From: Gammaproteobacteria bacterium
GTDB taxonomy: Bacteria > Pseudomonadota > Gammaproteobacteria > Steroidobacterales > Steroidobacteraceae
DNA length: 48,539 nt
Assembly (NCBI GenBank): GCA_010027845.1
Contig: RGUL01000010.1
Location: forward strand, 1 to 48,539
Direction of reading: 5' to 3'
Below, one piece after another: positions 1-10,300 of the stretch (the stretch's first letter is position 1; every line of letters begins with the position of its first letter). A program made the translations under genes and the position numbers. The notes beneath the pieces are model-generated. The model was given only the letters and a program-made list of their open reading frames with translations, searched no databases and was not told the DNA's origin.

Positions 1-19
1 CTAGGGCTCAAAATGCCGC

Positions 20-964
20 ATGGAATCCGCTGCACCAATCTCCCGCATCGCCCTCGTCGGCGCGGGTCTCGTCGGCGCCAGTTGGGCGGTGGTGTTCGCC
101 CGTTCGGGTCTCGCCGTGCGGGTTTACGACCTCGAGCCCGCGCGCTTGCCGCAAGCACGCATGCAGGTAAGTGCATCCCTCGACGCCTTGCTCGAGGCGG
201 CACTGCTCACCGAACCAGCGGAAATTGTCGCCGGGCGCATCACGTGGTGCGACAACCTCGAGAGCGCACTCGAGGGCGCCGATTACGTACAAGAATCGAT
301 CGCCGAGGACGTTGCGGCCAAGCGTGAACTATTCGCGCGACTCGATGCCATGGCCACGCCGCAAGCGGTGCTCGCGAGCTCCACCTCGGCTTTCCCGACC
401 TCGGCGTTTGCCGGGGGCCTTGCCGGTGAGCGACGCTGTCTCGTCGTGCACCCGGTCAACCCACCCCATCTCATCCCATACGTCGAGCTCTGCGGCAGTG
501 CCGTGACCGCGCCCGAAACCATCGACACCGCGCTGCGCTTGATGCAGCGGGTCGGCCAGTCACCGGTGCACGTGCGCGAGGAAGTGACGGGGTTTTTGCT
601 CAACCGGCTGCAATGGAGTTTGCTCGCCGAAGCCTGCCGCTTGGTCGCCGCGGGCGTCGTGAGCCCCGATGCCGTCGATCGAGCGCTGCGCGACGGGCTC
701 GGTCGACGCTGGGCGTTCATGGGACCGTTCGAGGTCGGCGATCTGAACGCACCAGGAGGACTCGGCGATTATCTGCGTCGGTTTCGACCGACGATCGAGG
801 CCATCGACGCCGCGAGCGCAGCGCAGCCGTTGCAGCTCGACGAGTCTTTGATCGCGCAACTCGATGCCGACGCGCAGCAGCGTCTGCGATCCCCGCGCGA
901 CGTGCGCATCGCCGCGCGCGAACAGCGCCTGCTCTCGCTCGCGAAGGCGTTACGCGACGCTTGA
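20..964 (+). CDS. 3-hydroxyacyl-CoA dehydrogenase family protein (NAD-binding)
   Basis: Predicted NAD-dependent dehydrogenase of the 3-hydroxyacyl-CoA / lambda-crystallin / L-carnitine dehydrogenase superfamily, 314 aa, cytoplasmic. The N-terminus is a Rossmann fold with the dinucleotide loop G14-A-G16-L-V-G19. A Ser/Ala-rich turn around 119-124, H144 in [10 protein letters not shown]156 and N195 in GFLLNR fit the family's catalytic Ser-His-Glu-Asn set. The C-terminal half is the helical dimerisation domain. Length is normal for single-domain members (about 300-320 aa). The start is the first ATG in frame; only 19 bases precede it, so the upstream context is unknown and no ribosome-binding site is visible. 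The 3' end overlaps the convergent malate synthase gene by 15 bp. The substrate (hydroxybutyryl-CoA, carnitine or other) cannot be fixed from sequence. Confidence 0.85.
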   Translation: MESAAPISRIALVGAGLVGASWAVVFARSGLAVRVYDLEPARLPQARMQVSASLDALLEAALLTEPAEIVAGRITWCDNLESALEGADYVQESIAEDVAAKRELFARLDAMATPQAVLASSTSAFPTSAFAGGLAGERRCLVVHPVNPPHLIPYVELCGSAVTAPETIDTALRLMQRVGQSPVHVREEVTGFLLNRLQWSLLAEACRLVAAGVVSPDAVDRALRDGLGRRWAFMGPFEVGDLNAPGGLGDYLRRFRPTIEAIDAASAAQPLQLDESLIAQLDADAQQRLRSPRDVRIAAREQRLLSLAKALRDA

Positions 965-3064
965 TTTGAATCGCCGCCGATAGGCGTGCAGCAACGGCTC
1001 AGTGTAGCCGTTCGGCTGCTCCACACCCTCGAACACCAACGCCCGCGCGGCCTGGAACGCGAGACTGGTCGCAGCGTTGCCGCGCATCGGTCGATACGCC
1101 GGATCGCCGGCGTTCTGCGCATCGACCTTTGCGGCCATGCGCTCGAATGCCGCATCGACGTCCGCTGCGCTGCAGACCCCGTGCACCAACCAATTGGCCA
1201 TGTGTTGCGAGGAGATCCGCAGCGTCGCTCGATCTTCCATCAAACCGACATCGTGAATGTCGGGCACTTTCGAGCAACCGATACCTTGATCGATCCAGCG
1301 CACGACGTATCCCAAGATACCCTGGGCGTTGTTGTCGAGCTCTTCGCGAATCTCCGCCGCCGTCCAACGCGGCGCATCGACGACCGGTATCGTCAAAAGT
1401 TTTTCTAAGGATACGATCGCTTCCGTCGCGCGTTCCGCTTGACGTGCGAACACGTCGAGCGCGTGATAGTGCGTCGCGTGCAACGTCGCTGCGGTCGGAC
1501 TCGGCACCCATGCCGTGTTGGCGCCAGCGCGCGGATGTCCGATTTTTTGTACGAGCAAATCGGCCATGCGATCAGGCGCCGCGAACATGCCCTTGCCGAT
1601 CTGCGCGCGCCCGGACAAACCGCAGGCGAGACCGATCTGCACGTTGCGATCTTCGTAGGCCGTCAACCACGTCGAATTTTTCATGTCACCCTTGCGCAGC
1701 ATCGGCCCGGCACGCATCGAGGTGTGCATCTCGTCGCCCGTTCGATCGAGGAACCCGGTATTAATGAATACGATGCGATTGCGCACTGCGGCGATGCACG
1801 CAGCGAGATTCGCCGAGGTGCGGCGCTCCTCGTCCATCACGCCGACTTTGAGCGTGTACGTCGGCAGCCCGAGCAAACGCTCGACGGCGCCGAACAAATC
1901 GTCCGTCAAAGAAACCTCTTCCGGTCCGTGCATTTTCGGTTTGACGATGTAGACCGAACCCGTGCGGCTGTTGACGTAGCGACCGGTGCGACGCAGATCG
2001 TGCATGGCGATCAAGCTCGTGACGATCGCGTCCAAAATTCCTTCCGGCTGTTCCGCACCCGCCGCATCGAGCACCGCCGGCGTCTTCATCAGATGACCGA
2101 CGTTGCGCACGAGCAGCATCGCGCGTCCGGGCAGAGTGAAGGGTCGGCCGTCCGGCGCGACGTACTCGCGATCGGCAGCGAGCGTGCGCTTGAGGCTACG
2201 ACCCGATTTCTCGAACGTCGCTTCCAACGTGCCGCGCATCAAGCCGAGCCAGTTCGCGTAAGCGGCAACTTTGTCGTCGGCATCGACCGCCGCGACCGAG
2301 TCTTCCAAATCGACGATGGTCGAGAGTGCCGATTCGAGCACCACATCGGCGATCCCCGCCGGATCCGCACGCCCGACCGGGTGCGTCGGATCGATCACGA
2401 TTTCGATGTGCAAACCGTGATGACGCAGCAACCAATTGGCGCCGGCGCGCCCGACGATCTGGCGCGGATCGGCGAGCACGAGTTCGCCGCCCTGCCACGC
2501 CGACCACGACCCGCTCGCCAACGGCACGCTGCGATCGAGGAAATCTTTGGCCCAAGCGATCACCTTTGCACCGCGCGCCGCGTCGTAACCTTTACCTTGC
2601 GGCGCACCGGGAATCGCATCGGTGCCGTAGAGCGCGTCATACAGACTACCCCAACGCGCATTGGCAGCGTTGATCGCAAAGCGCGCATTCAGAACCGGCA
2701 CGACGAGTTGCGGACCGGCGAGCGTTGCGAGTTCCGTATCGACGTTCGCGGTGCTGACACGAAACGGTGCCGGCTCCGGTACGAGATAGCCGATCTCGAT
2801 CAAAAATTTTTGATAGGCCGCTGCGTCGTGCGTGCGACCGGCGTGCGCGCGATGCCACGCGTCGATGCGCGCCTGCAAATCGTCGCGCTTCGCAAGCAAC
2901 GCGGCATTACGCGGTGCGAACACGGCGTAGATCGCACCGAAACCCGTCCAAAACTTGTCGGGATCGACACCGGTTGCCGGCAGTGCATCACGCTCAATGA
3001 ATTCGGCGAGCCGCGCGGCCACTTGAAAGCCGCCGCGCGCGACGTAACGTCCTTCATTGTTCAT
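950..3064 (-). CDS. glcB: malate synthase G
   Basis: Condenses glyoxylate with acetyl-CoA to malate (glyoxylate bypass / glycolate use), cytoplasmic monomer. At 704 aa it has the G-isoform length (about 720), not the 530-aa A isoform. Family signatures are intact: the glyoxylate/Mg site segment [11 protein letters not shown] followed by [16 protein letters not shown], and the catalytic Asp region [15 protein letters not shown] near the C-terminus. The ATG start is preceded by AGGGAGGA at good spacing. No isocitrate lyase or glc regulator is present in the window. The gene overlaps the upstream convergent dehydrogenase at their 3' ends and lies 56 bp downstream of the broken MFS gene on the same strand. 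Confidence 0.96.
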   Translation of the reverse strand: MNNEGRYVARGGFQVAARLAEFIERDALPATGVDPDKFWTGFGAIYAVFAPRNAALLAKRDDLQARIDAWHRAHAGRTHDAAAYQKFLIEIGYLVPEPAPFRVSTANVDTELATLAGPQLVVPVLNARFAINAANARWGSLYDALYGTDAIPGAPQGKGYDAARGAKVIAWAKDFLDRSVPLASGSWSAWQGGELVLADPRQIVGRAGANWLLRHHGLHIEIVIDPTHPVGRADPAGIADVVLESALSTIVDLEDSVAAVDADDKVAAYANWLGLMRGTLEATFEKSGRSLKRTLAADREYVAPDGRPFTLPGRAMLLVRNVGHLMKTPAVLDAAGAEQPEGILDAIVTSLIAMHDLRRTGRYVNSRTGSVYIVKPKMHGPEEVSLTDDLFGAVERLLGLPTYTLKVGVMDEERRTSANLAACIAAVRNRIVFINTGFLDRTGDEMHTSMRAGPMLRKGDMKNSTWLTAYEDRNVQIGLACGLSGRAQIGKGMFAAPDRMADLLVQKIGHPRAGANTAWVPSPTAATLHATHYHALDVFARQAERATEAIVSLEKLLTIPVVDAPRWTAAEIREELDNNAQGILGYVVRWIDQGIGCSKVPDIHDVGLMEDRATLRISSQHMANWLVHGVCSAADVDAAFERMAAKVDAQNAGDPAYRPMRGNAATSLAFQAARALVFEGVEQPNGYTEPLLHAYRRRFKSSVA

Positions 3065-3120
3065 GGCGTCCTCCCTGACGATGCCGATAGCGAATTATGG
3101 CGGCCGAGCCGAAATCGATG

Positions 3121-4286
3121 CTAGCCCTGCACTTCGGCGGGCGCGGCGACGCGCTCAGCGTAGCCGCGACGCATCGCGAACAGTCCGACCAGCGTCAACG
3201 CACCGCCCGCTGCGAACGTCGTCCAGGATCCGAAGCCGAAATAGAGCGGCCCGGCGAGCGCAGGACCCGCGATGCGCCCCGCGGTACCGGCGGCGTTGAT
3301 AGCGCCGAGCACCGCGCCACGACGGTCGGGCGTCGCTTCGCTGGTCGCGAGCGACGAACTTGCCGGGAAGAACAAACCGATCGCGAGACCGAACAAAAGA
3401 ATACCGAGCCACAGCACGATCTGCTCGTGCGCGAGCGGCAACACGGCGAGTGCGAGCACGACCGCCACCAACGATGCGCTGGTCACCATCCGTTCGCCGA
3501 AGCGGTGCGACGCCGGTCCGATTAACAACATTTGTGAGACGGCGGCCATCGCCCCCATCGCCGCGAACAGCAAACCGATCTGCCGCAGCGACAAGTCGAA
3601 TTCGCTGCGCGCCCAAAACGGAAACACCGACTGCAACGCGCTGCTGCCGAAACCCACCGCAAGCGAGGCGACCAGCAGCGCGACGAGTCGCGGATTGAGC
3701 GCACGCCACGAGCTCGACACGGCGGTTCGATCGGCACGCGCCGCCGAGAACGGCCGACGAAATTCCGGCGCGAGACTTTCGCGTAATAGCGCGAGCGTGC
3801 CGATCGTCGCGAGCACGCTCAACGACGCGGCAACGACACCCGGCCAAAATAAATTGACGCCGTGACCGGCAAGCTCGCCGAGCCAACCGCCGAGCGGCGG
3901 CCGAGGCTGCGCGCACGGTTTTCGTTCGGCGTGATGTCCGACGCGTAGGCCATCGCCGTAACCAAATTTCCCGACATGATGCCGCCGAACGCCCGCGCGA
4001 TCAGCAAGGTCAACAAAGAATCTGCAGTAGCGAGCCAAAGATATCCGAGCACGCTGCCCGCAAGGGTGGCGAGCAGCACCGGCCGACGGCCGTAGGCATC
4101 GCTCAACCGACCCCAGATCGGCATCGCGAGTAGTTGAAAGGTGGAAAAAATTCCGGGACCACCGAACGACTTCCAAAATGCCGAGGCACCGAGCTGGTCG
4201 GCGACCAGCGGGAACGGCACGGTGGTGATGCCGTAGCCCATGAGACTGATGAACACCACCAGCCAGATCACTGCGAGCGCTTGCAT
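3121..4286 (-). pseudogene. MFS transporter, disrupted by a frameshifting internal deletion
   Basis: Major facilitator superfamily drug/proton antiporter-like gene whose two halves lie in different frames. The N-terminal part (from the ATG at 4286 to about 3895) encodes TM1-TM4 with motif A as GRLSDAYGRRPVLL and an arginine-bearing TM4 (LLIARAFGGIMSGN). The C-terminal part (about 3905 to 3121) picks up at PPLGGWLGE, the end of TM5 motif C, and runs through TM12. The loop and the first half of TM5, about 12-13 residues that normally follow NENRARSLG, are missing. The total of 1,166 nt is not a multiple of three, so the missing stretch is 1 modulo 3, for example 37 or 40 nt. Either half alone would be non-functional. 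It begins 25 nt after tRNA-Arg with no Shine-Dalgarno. An assembly error is the main alternative to a true pseudogene. Confidence 0.8.
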
Positions 4287-4311
4287 GGGACGACTTCGGC
4301 GAGAGAAGGAA

Positions 4312-4388
4312 TGGCGCGCCCGGAGAGATTCGAACTCCCGACCTTCTGGTTCGTAGCCAGACACTCTATCCAACTGAGCTACGGGCGC
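4312..4388 (-). tRNA. tRNA-Arg (anticodon ACG)
   Basis: A 77-nt cloverleaf reads on the minus strand from 4388 to 4312. The acceptor arm is GCGCCCG/CGGGCGC with discriminator G and an encoded CCA. The D arm is GCTCAGTTGGATAGAGT. The anticodon stem TCTGG/CCAGA encloses loop CTACGAA, giving anticodon ACG (A34 is normally edited to inosine by TadA). The T arm contains GTTCGAATC. A possible -10 (TAGAGT on the minus strand) lies about 15-20 nt upstream. Confidence 0.97.
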
Positions 4389-4492
4389 GCGGAAGGGCGC
4401 GAACTCTACCACAGTCGCCCGTGCGGTCCCATATCCCACCGGTCGCCATCCCCCCGGTCGCCGACGAGAATCGCTCGCGCTGCGGCGCCTCC

Positions 4493-4666
4493 TTAGGCGC
4501 GTCGCTCCCCGCGCCGGCGCTCGACGCCGCGCCGCCCGAATCGCGCGTGGCTCGCGGTCGCGCCGTCCGCCGCGGATTTACCGGCCGGAACCAGCGCATC
4601 CAACGCGACGCGACGGAATTCTTTCGCCTCGCGCGGCTGACGAGCCGGCTTAAAACGCCCGCTCAT
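4493..4666 (-). CDS. small hypothetical protein (57 aa) overlapping the DUF883-like gene
   Basis: A 57-codon frame whose ATG overlaps the stop of the preceding small membrane-protein gene (ATGA), an arrangement typical of translationally coupled genes. The product begins [17 protein letters not shown], is very rich in Arg, Ala and Gly, and has no membrane segment or recognised domain. Its stop lies inside a perfect hairpin (GCGCCT-CCTT-AGGCGC, 4486-4501) that might end the transcript, although no U-tract follows. I recognise no family. The start-stop overlap is the main support; in a high-G+C sequence a short open frame can arise by chance. Confidence 0.35.
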   Translation of the reverse strand: MSGRFKPARQPREAKEFRRVALDALVPAGKSAADGATASHARFGRRGVERRRGERRA

Positions 4667-4821
4667 CGCCGCTTACGCCACCAAAGCGTGGCGAACACGG
4701 CGGACGCTAACGCTGCGGCGAGTCCTGCGATCTGCCACGGGTTGTTGCGGACGTAGCGGTCGGCGTCATTTTTGAAGCGCTTCCATTTGGGGTCGATCTG
4801 ATTGGTCTCGGTCGTCAGCAT
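4663..4821 (-). CDS. DUF883/ElaB-type small membrane-anchored protein
   Basis: A 52-aa protein: a charged N-terminal stretch (residues 1-28, including [15 protein letters not shown]), then [16 protein letters not shown] leading into one membrane helix of about 18 residues and a basic WWRKRR tail. The 'hydrophilic helix + R-x-NPW + Gly/Ala-rich TM + basic end' layout is that of the C-terminal half of the ElaB/YqjD/DUF883 proteins, inner-membrane proteins reported to bind ribosomes in E. coli. Here the soluble helix is much shorter than the usual 90-110 aa total. The start is well supported: GGAGGTGA lies 7 nt upstream of the ATG. It is divergent from the methyltransferase gene and overlaps the next small frame by ATGA. 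Confidence 0.7.
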   Translation of the reverse strand: MLTTETNQIDPKWKRFKNDADRYVRNNPWQIAGLAAALASAVFATLWWRKRR

Positions 4822-4951
4822 GGCTCGTCACCTCCGTCTAGTGTTCGCGAACACGATGCGTGAGCGCCCGACTTGCGCCAATACGCGAATGTACCGAGCG
4901 GTGTGCGTTCGCACACCAACGATCGGCGCGACCGAATCTACAGTCGCTGCG

Positions 4952-5614
4952 ATGTCACCACCCGACGGCGCAGACAACACCGAAACGGAGCAATTCGTAC
5001 CTCCCACGAGGCTCACCGTGACGCGATGGCGCCAATGGGTAACGGGAGGGTTCTTCGCGCTCTGCTGGTTTTTGTTCGCGGTGGCGAACCTGCAAACCTT
5101 CATCCTCACGGGCAAACCGAGTCCGTTGGTCTTCGGTCTCGCCGAGACGCTGATCGCGACGTTCTTCATCCTGCGCGTACCGCCACGGCGCATCAGTCAA
5201 AAATTATCGGAGTGGGTGGTCGCAGGCCTCGGTACGTTCCTGCCACTGCTCCTGCGCGCGACGCTCGACGAGACGAACTGGTTCGCCGAAGCTTTGCTGC
5301 TGTTCGGCTCGCTGCTACAGGTCGCCGCGGTCGTCTCGATCAACCGCAGCTTCGCGCTCGTACCCGCGCTGCGCGAACTTAAAACAGACGGCGCTTACCG
5401 ATTCGTTCGACATCCGATCTATGCGAGTTACGTCGTCTCACTCGGCGGATTTCTTTGGGCAAATTATTCACTCGACAATCTCTTCGTGACCGTCGTGTCG
5501 CTCGGGTTCATGATCTGGCGCATCAGCCTCGAGGAAACTTTGCTCGGACAAACCCCCGAATATCGACGCTATCGCGATCTCGTCCGCTGGCGTTTGTTAC
5601 CGGGCGTTTGGTGA
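4952..5614 (+). CDS. isoprenylcysteine / phospholipid methyltransferase-family membrane protein
   Basis: A 220-aa integral membrane protein of the ICMT/PEMT superfamily (SAM-dependent methyltransferases of membrane-embedded substrates). After a short polar N-terminus there are about five hydrophobic segments (roughly residues 30-50, 58-75, 88-104, 112-130, 150-180). The family signature GAYRFVRHPIYASY is followed by EE(T)LLG and PEYRRYRD, matching the cofactor-binding R-H-P-x-Y and EE...Y..Y motifs. I chose the ATG at 4952; an in-frame ATG at 4802 would add 50 residues of unlikely composition that overlap the divergent DUF883-like gene and its ribosome-binding site. The 3' end overlaps the convergent amidase gene by 18 bp. 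The substrate is unknown. Confidence 0.82.
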   Translation: MSPPDGADNTETEQFVPPTRLTVTRWRQWVTGGFFALCWFLFAVANLQTFILTGKPSPLVFGLAETLIATFFILRVPPRRISQKLSEWVVAGLGTFLPLLLRATLDETNWFAEALLLFGSLLQVAAVVSINRSFALVPALRELKTDGAYRFVRHPIYASYVVSLGGFLWANYSLDNLFVTVVSLGFMIWRISLEETLLGQTPEYRRYRDLVRWRLLPGVW

Positions 5615-7150
5615 GCGTGGCGGTACGCGGGCGCCGGCCGCGCGTTCGAAGGCGTGCGCCGTCTGCAGCAACGAACCTTCTTTGAATCGATCGGCCACCA
5701 ACACGATTCCGATCGGCAAACCGCGCACGCTGCCCGCCGGAACCGTGATGCTCGGATAACCGGCGATCGCGGCCGCCGATGCGATCGCCGGCCAAGTTCC
5801 CTCGCCGCCTCGATCGCCGCGCAACGGGTCACGGATTTCGGTCGGCGCATTGCCCGCGGCGAACAACAGATCGACGGACGGGGTCGTGAGCATCGCCCGC
5901 AACCCCTCGACATCGGCGCCTTTTCGTAAGGTGGCGAGCGCTTGCAAATATTTTTGATCGGTCAGCGGCCCGCACGCCTCGGCTTGCTCGAATAGTTCTT
6001 GACGGAAGTCCGGCATCTCGGCCGCTTCGTTCGCGAGATTGAACGCGATCAAGTCGCGCAGCGAACGGGACGGCACCTTCGCAGGATCGAGCCCGGACAA
6101 ATAACGGTTCAAAGACTCTTTGAACTCGTAAAGCAGCGCGGTGATCTCCGCCTCGTCGAGATTGCGCAACGCTGCCGGCTCCTGCACCGGCACCAACACC
6201 GCGCCCTCGCGCTCGAAAATGCGGCGCGCCTCTTCGAAAGAGCGGAGCGTCGCCGGATGTGCCGCGCGCGACGGTTCGACGATCCCGATGCGCAGGCCGC
6301 GTAATCGAAATGCTTCCAAGCTTGCGTTCGAATCGCCGAAACTCAACGGCTGCGCGCCGATCGCACTCATCAACACCGCCGCATCGGCTGCGCTGCGCGC
6401 CATCGGTCCCGCCGTATCCTGCCGCGGCGACAGTGGCACGATGCCGCGACCGCTCACCGCGCCAACCGTCGGCTTCAAACCGACGAGTCCGTTGTACGAC
6501 GAAGGCGACAAAATCGAACCGTCGGTTTCGGTGCCGATGGCCGCGGCACAAAAACTCAACGCAGTCGCAACCGCCGAACCGGAGCTCGAGCCCGACGGAT
6601 TACGCTCGACGGCGTACGCGTTGCCGGTTTGCCCACCAACGCCGCTCCAGCCGCTCGTTGAGCGCGACGAGCGAAAATTCGCCCACTCACTGAGATTGGT
6701 TTTCCCGAGTATCACGGCACCCGCCGCGCGCAAACCCGCGACCAACGGCGCATCCGCAGAATGCGTCGAATTGCGCAACGCCAACGAGCCCGCGGTGGTC
6801 GGCATGGGGTCGGCGGTTTCGATGTTGTCTTTGATCAAAATGGGAATGCCGTGCAAGGCGCCGCGCGTCTTGCCCTTCGCCCGTTCGCGATCGAGGGCAC
6901 GCGCCTGTTCGAGCGCGGTCGGATTGATCGCGAGCACCGAACGAAATTTAGGCCCGGCTGCATCAAAACGCGCGATGCGCGAGAGATAGCTTTGCACCAA
7001 CGACTCGGAGGTGACGATTCCGCGTTGCATCGCAAGCCCGAGATCGGCGATCGAGCGCTCGGTGGGGTCATAGGCGCCGTGGCTCGCATCGGCGAGCAGC
7101 GGTGCGGCGACCGCAACGCCGGTTGTGAGCAAAAATTTTCGGCGATCCAT
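5597..7150 (-). CDS. exported amidase (amidase signature family)
   Basis: A 517-aa hydrolase of the amidase-signature family, cleaving C-N amide bonds with a Ser-cisSer-Lys triad. Lys107 lies in IPILIKDNI, the cis-Ser near 188 in [10 protein letters not shown], and the nucleophile Ser212 in ETDGSI. The N-terminus [18 protein letters not shown] resembles a twin-arginine signal ending near SHGAYD, so the enzyme probably works in the periplasm. The ATG at 7150 is preceded by AGGAGGG with 8-nt spacing; frames further upstream lack this and would bury the signal. Related exported amidases are usually annotated as amidase or peptide amidase; the substrate is unknown. It is a stand-alone enzyme without gatB or gatC, so it is not the tRNA amidotransferase subunit. 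It diverges from the ABC export operon (79 bp between starts). Confidence 0.88.
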   Translation of the reverse strand: MDRRKFLLTTGVAVAAPLLADASHGAYDPTERSIADLGLAMQRGIVTSESLVQSYLSRIARFDAAGPKFRSVLAINPTALEQARALDRERAKGKTRGALHGIPILIKDNIETADPMPTTAGSLALRNSTHSADAPLVAGLRAAGAVILGKTNLSEWANFRSSRSTSGWSGVGGQTGNAYAVERNPSGSSSGSAVATALSFCAAAIGTETDGSILSPSSYNGLVGLKPTVGAVSGRGIVPLSPRQDTAGPMARSAADAAVLMSAIGAQPLSFGDSNASLEAFRLRGLRIGIVEPSRAAHPATLRSFEEARRIFEREGAVLVPVQEPAALRNLDEAEITALLYEFKESLNRYLSGLDPAKVPSRSLRDLIAFNLANEAAEMPDFRQELFEQAEACGPLTDQKYLQALATLRKGADVEGLRAMLTTPSVDLLFAAGNAPTEIRDPLRGDRGGEGTWPAIASAAAIAGYPSITVPAGSVRGLPIGIVLVADRFKEGSLLQTAHAFERAAGARVPPRSPNAR

Positions 7151-7229
7151 CGGCAAGGCCCTCCTGCGACGAACGTACGATACCGCACCGGCGGCCGCTA
7201 CGTTCGCTGCCATCGTATCCGCGACAGCG

Positions 7230-7937
7230 ATGCGCCACTCCGTTTTCATCACGCGCGATCTGCGTCGAACCTACGGGGACGGGCCGACGGCCGTGCACGC
7301 ACTGCGCGGCATCGAACTCGTGGTCGACGAGGGCGAATTGTTGGTGCTCGTCGGGCCGTCGGGCTCGGGAAAATCCACGCTACTCAATATTTTGGGTGGG
7401 CTCGACCGCCCGACCAGCGGCACGGTGCACTTTCGTGATCTCGACCTCGGTCGGGCGCCCGAACGTGCAGTCACCGAATACCGGCGCCGACACATCGGCT
7501 TCGTCTTTCAGTTCTACAATTTGATTGCGAGCCTCACAGCGCGCGAGAACGTCGAACTCGTCACCGACATCGCCGATGAACCGATGTCCGTCGATGACGC
7601 GCTCGCGCTCGTCGGTCTAAGTGATCGCGCCGATCACTTTCCCGCGCAACTGTCGGGCGGCGAGCAACAACGCGTGGCGATCGCCCGCGCGATCGCTAAA
7701 CGCCCGGCGGTGTTGTTGTGCGATGAGCCGACCGGCGCACTCGACGTCGCCACCGGCATTCGCGTGCTCGAATCGATTTTGCACATCAACGAAACCGTCG
7801 GCACGACCACGCTCCTCATCACCCATAACACCGACATCGCACGCTTGGGCGATCGCGTCGTGCACTTCGGTGACGGCACGATTCGTCGCATCGACGTGAA
7901 TGCCACGCGTGTTGCCGCCCAGGATTTGCACTGGTGA
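7230..7937 (+). CDS. ABC transporter ATP-binding protein (MacB/LolD type)
   Basis: A 235-aa ATPase subunit of a type VII (MacB/LolD/FtsE-like) ABC system on the cytoplasmic face. Walker A is GPSGSGKST at residues 42-50, the Q-loop FVFQFYNL, signature [14 protein letters not shown], Walker [13 protein letters not shown] and the switch His in LLITHN. The 'FQFYNL' and 'DEPTGALD' variants are typical of this subfamily. The ATG at 7230 gives a protein beginning [15 protein letters not shown], the normal N-terminus for the family. It is the first gene of a three-gene run: its TGA overlaps the GTG start of the permease (GTGA), and the permease overlaps the adaptor in the same way. Together they predict energy-driven export or lipoprotein/small-molecule extraction. 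Confidence 0.93.
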   Translation: MRHSVFITRDLRRTYGDGPTAVHALRGIELVVDEGELLVLVGPSGSGKSTLLNILGGLDRPTSGTVHFRDLDLGRAPERAVTEYRRRHIGFVFQFYNLIASLTARENVELVTDIADEPMSVDDALALVGLSDRADHFPAQLSGGEQQRVAIARAIAKRPAVLLCDEPTGALDVATGIRVLESILHINETVGTTTLLITHNTDIARLGDRVVHFGDGTIRRIDVNATRVAAQDLHW

Positions 7938-10300
7938 AACTCACCCCGCTCGACCGAAAATCGTCGCGCGATCTTTGGCGATTGAAGTTACAGGCACTTG
8001 CCGTCGCCTTAGTGCTCGGTTGCGGCATTGCGATTTTCGTGATGGCGACGGGCATGTACGACTCGCTCGAACGCGCTCGCGACGCCTATTACACCCGCTA
8101 TCGTATGGCCGACCTCGAGGCAGCGCTGGTTCGCGCGCCACTCGCGGTCGGTGCGGACCTCGCGACGATCCCCGGCATCGCCGCACTCGAATTACGCTCT
8201 ACGGGGCTCGGCATCGCGAGCTTCGCCGGTTCGCTCGAACCGCTCTCGGTACGTATCGTCTCGTTACCACACGATCGCGCGCCGCGTGTCGACGGCCTCG
8301 TGCTACTGCGCGGCCGATGGCCCGCGACCGACGGTCGCGACGAAGCACTCATCAACGAGGCGTTCGCCGAAGCCAATGATCTAATACCCGGAAAAACTTT
8401 GACGGTCATCGTCAAAGGTCGCCGCCGCACGCTACGGATCGTCGGGATCGCGAGCAGCCCGGAGTTCGTATTCGCCATCGCACCGGGCGAACTGTTGCCC
8501 GAGCCCGAGCGTTTCGGCGTGTTGTGGCTGCCGAACGCCGACGCGTCGAGCTGGCTCGACCTCGACGGCGCATTCAACGACGTCGTCGTCACGTTAGCCC
8601 CGAGTGCGAACACCGATCATGTACGGACGATGCTCGATCGACGGCTCGAGCGTCTCGGTGGTCGTGGCGCAATCGGACGTGATCGGATGCTCTCCGCGCG
8701 TTATTTGAACGACGAACTCGGTCAACTACGCACGCTTGCACGGATTCTCCCGCCGGTATTTTTATCGGTCGCCGTGTTTTTATTGAACGTCACGCTCACG
8801 CGGCTGGTCGTGACCGAGCGCGCCAACATCGGATTGCTTAAAGCATTCGGCTATGCCGATCGAACGGTCGGTTGGCATTACGCCCAATTCGCACTCGCCC
8901 TCTGCACGCTCGGCGCGATCCTCGGCAGCGTGCTCGGACGATTCGCGGGCGATTACGTCGCTAGCGTCTACCGCGCCGTCTATCGACTGCCGGTGCTCGA
9001 GTACGCGGCAGGTCCCGAGGTTTATGGCGGTGCGCTTGCCGTGTCGATCGTCGCAGCGTTATTGGGTGCGAGCAGTGCGGTCCGCAACGCGGTGCGCGTC
9101 GCACCCGCGATCGCGCTCGCACCACCTGCACCGACGACTTTCGGGCGACTCGCCGCCTCGATCGAGCGATTCGGGCGTGCGCTCGATCCGCGCGCGCGGA
9201 TGGTGATCCGCCGCATCGTTCGATATCCACGCCGCGCCACAACTAGCGTCATCGGCCTCGGACTCGCGCTCGCCCTGCTGGTGATGTCGGGACATTTTTC
9301 CGCGGCCGCGAAGGATCTCATCGAGACCAATTTCGGTGTCGCGCAACGCATGGACGTCACGCTCACCTTTGCCGCGCGTCAACATCCGCGCGTGCTACAC
9401 GAAGTTGCGCGCCTACCAGGCGTGCTCACGGTCGAGCCGCGCACGAGTCCCGAGGTGGTACTCGAATCGACTCGACATACCCGACGCGACGTCGTGTTCG
9501 GCATCGAGCCCGATGCGCAACTCGATCGCATCATCGACATCGATCGTCACGTCGTCGCGCCGCGCACCGACGGCTTGATACTCGCGAGCGGACTCGCCGC
9601 AAAACTCGAAGTCGACGTCGGCGATCGAGTGCGTTTACGGGCGACCGACGGACGACGCTCGAGCGCCGAGTTACCGGTCGCCCAGGTGATCCGCTCATTC
9701 GTCGGAGCGGCGGCGTACTTCGATCGCGAGCGACTTGTCGATGCGCTACGCGAGAATCGCATCGACGGCGCCCTGCTGCGCATCGACCCCATGCACCGTC
9801 GTGATCTCGCCCTGCGTCTCAAAGAAATTCCGGCGATCGCCGGGGTCGCCTTCGCAGATCGCACCGAACGATCGTTGCGCAAATTATTCGAGCAAGGTGC
9901 GGGATTTTTCTCGTCGGTATTTTTGACCTTTTCCATGGTGATGGCTGGCGGCGTCGCCTACTCGGCTGCGCGGGTGACCTTTGCGGAACAACAGCGCGAT
10001 CTGGCCACGTTGCGCGTGCTCGGCTTTGCGCGCTCCCATGTTTCCGGTGTGTTGCTCGGCGAAGTCGGCGCACTGCTCTTCGCCGCCTTACCCGTCGGCT
10101 TATGCCTCGGCGCTCTGCTTTCGCAATGGATGATGTCGCGCTTCGAAACCGAATTATTTTCGTTCCCCTACTTATTCGATTCAGGCGCCTACGGTCGCGC
10201 CGCAACGGTGGTGATCGCAGCGGCAGCAGTAGCGCTCGTTTGGGTGAGACGCGACGTCGATCGACTCAACCTCGTCGCGGTGCTCAAGTCGCGCGAGTGA
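7934..10300 (+). CDS. FtsX/MacB-like ABC transporter permease
   Basis: A 788-aa inner-membrane permease with two FtsX-type domains. An N-terminal TM (about residues 16-36, [20 protein letters not shown]) is followed by a long periplasmic MacB-like core domain, then three TMs with the motif [17 protein letters not shown] second periplasmic region follows the TM at about 430-450, and a final FtsX core ([27 protein letters not shown]) completes it. The duplicated layout matches LolC/MacB-related permeases of about 780-850 aa. The start is GTG overlapping the ATPase stop, consistent with translational coupling. The partner adaptor gene starts at a GTG overlapping this gene's stop. The transported molecule is not evident. 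Confidence 0.9.
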   Translation: MKLTPLDRKSSRDLWRLKLQALAVALVLGCGIAIFVMATGMYDSLERARDAYYTRYRMADLEAALVRAPLAVGADLATIPGIAALELRSTGLGIASFAGSLEPLSVRIVSLPHDRAPRVDGLVLLRGRWPATDGRDEALINEAFAEANDLIPGKTLTVIVKGRRRTLRIVGIASSPEFVFAIAPGELLPEPERFGVLWLPNADASSWLDLDGAFNDVVVTLAPSANTDHVRTMLDRRLERLGGRGAIGRDRMLSARYLNDELGQLRTLARILPPVFLSVAVFLLNVTLTRLVVTERANIGLLKAFGYADRTVGWHYAQFALALCTLGAILGSVLGRFAGDYVASVYRAVYRLPVLEYAAGPEVYGGALAVSIVAALLGASSAVRNAVRVAPAIALAPPAPTTFGRLAASIERFGRALDPRARMVIRRIVRYPRRATTSVIGLGLALALLVMSGHFSAAAKDLIETNFGVAQRMDVTLTFAARQHPRVLHEVARLPGVLTVEPRTSPEVVLESTRHTRRDVVFGIEPDAQLDRIIDIDRHVVAPRTDGLILASGLAAKLEVDVGDRVRLRATDGRRSSAELPVAQVIRSFVGAAAYFDRERLVDALRENRIDGALLRIDPMHRRDLALRLKEIPAIAGVAFADRTERSLRKLFEQGAGFFSSVFLTFSMVMAGGVAYSAARVTFAEQQRDLATLRVLGFARSHVSGVLLGEVGALLFAALPVGLCLGALLSQWMMSRFETELFSFPYLFDSGAYGRAATVVIAAAAVALVWVRRDVDRLNLVAVLKSRE

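Noticed and set aside
5597..7150. Amidase as the GatA subunit of tRNA amidotransferase, linked to the non-discriminating AspRS
   Set aside because: It has a Tat-like export signal, stands alone without gatB or gatC, and its surroundings are transport genes.
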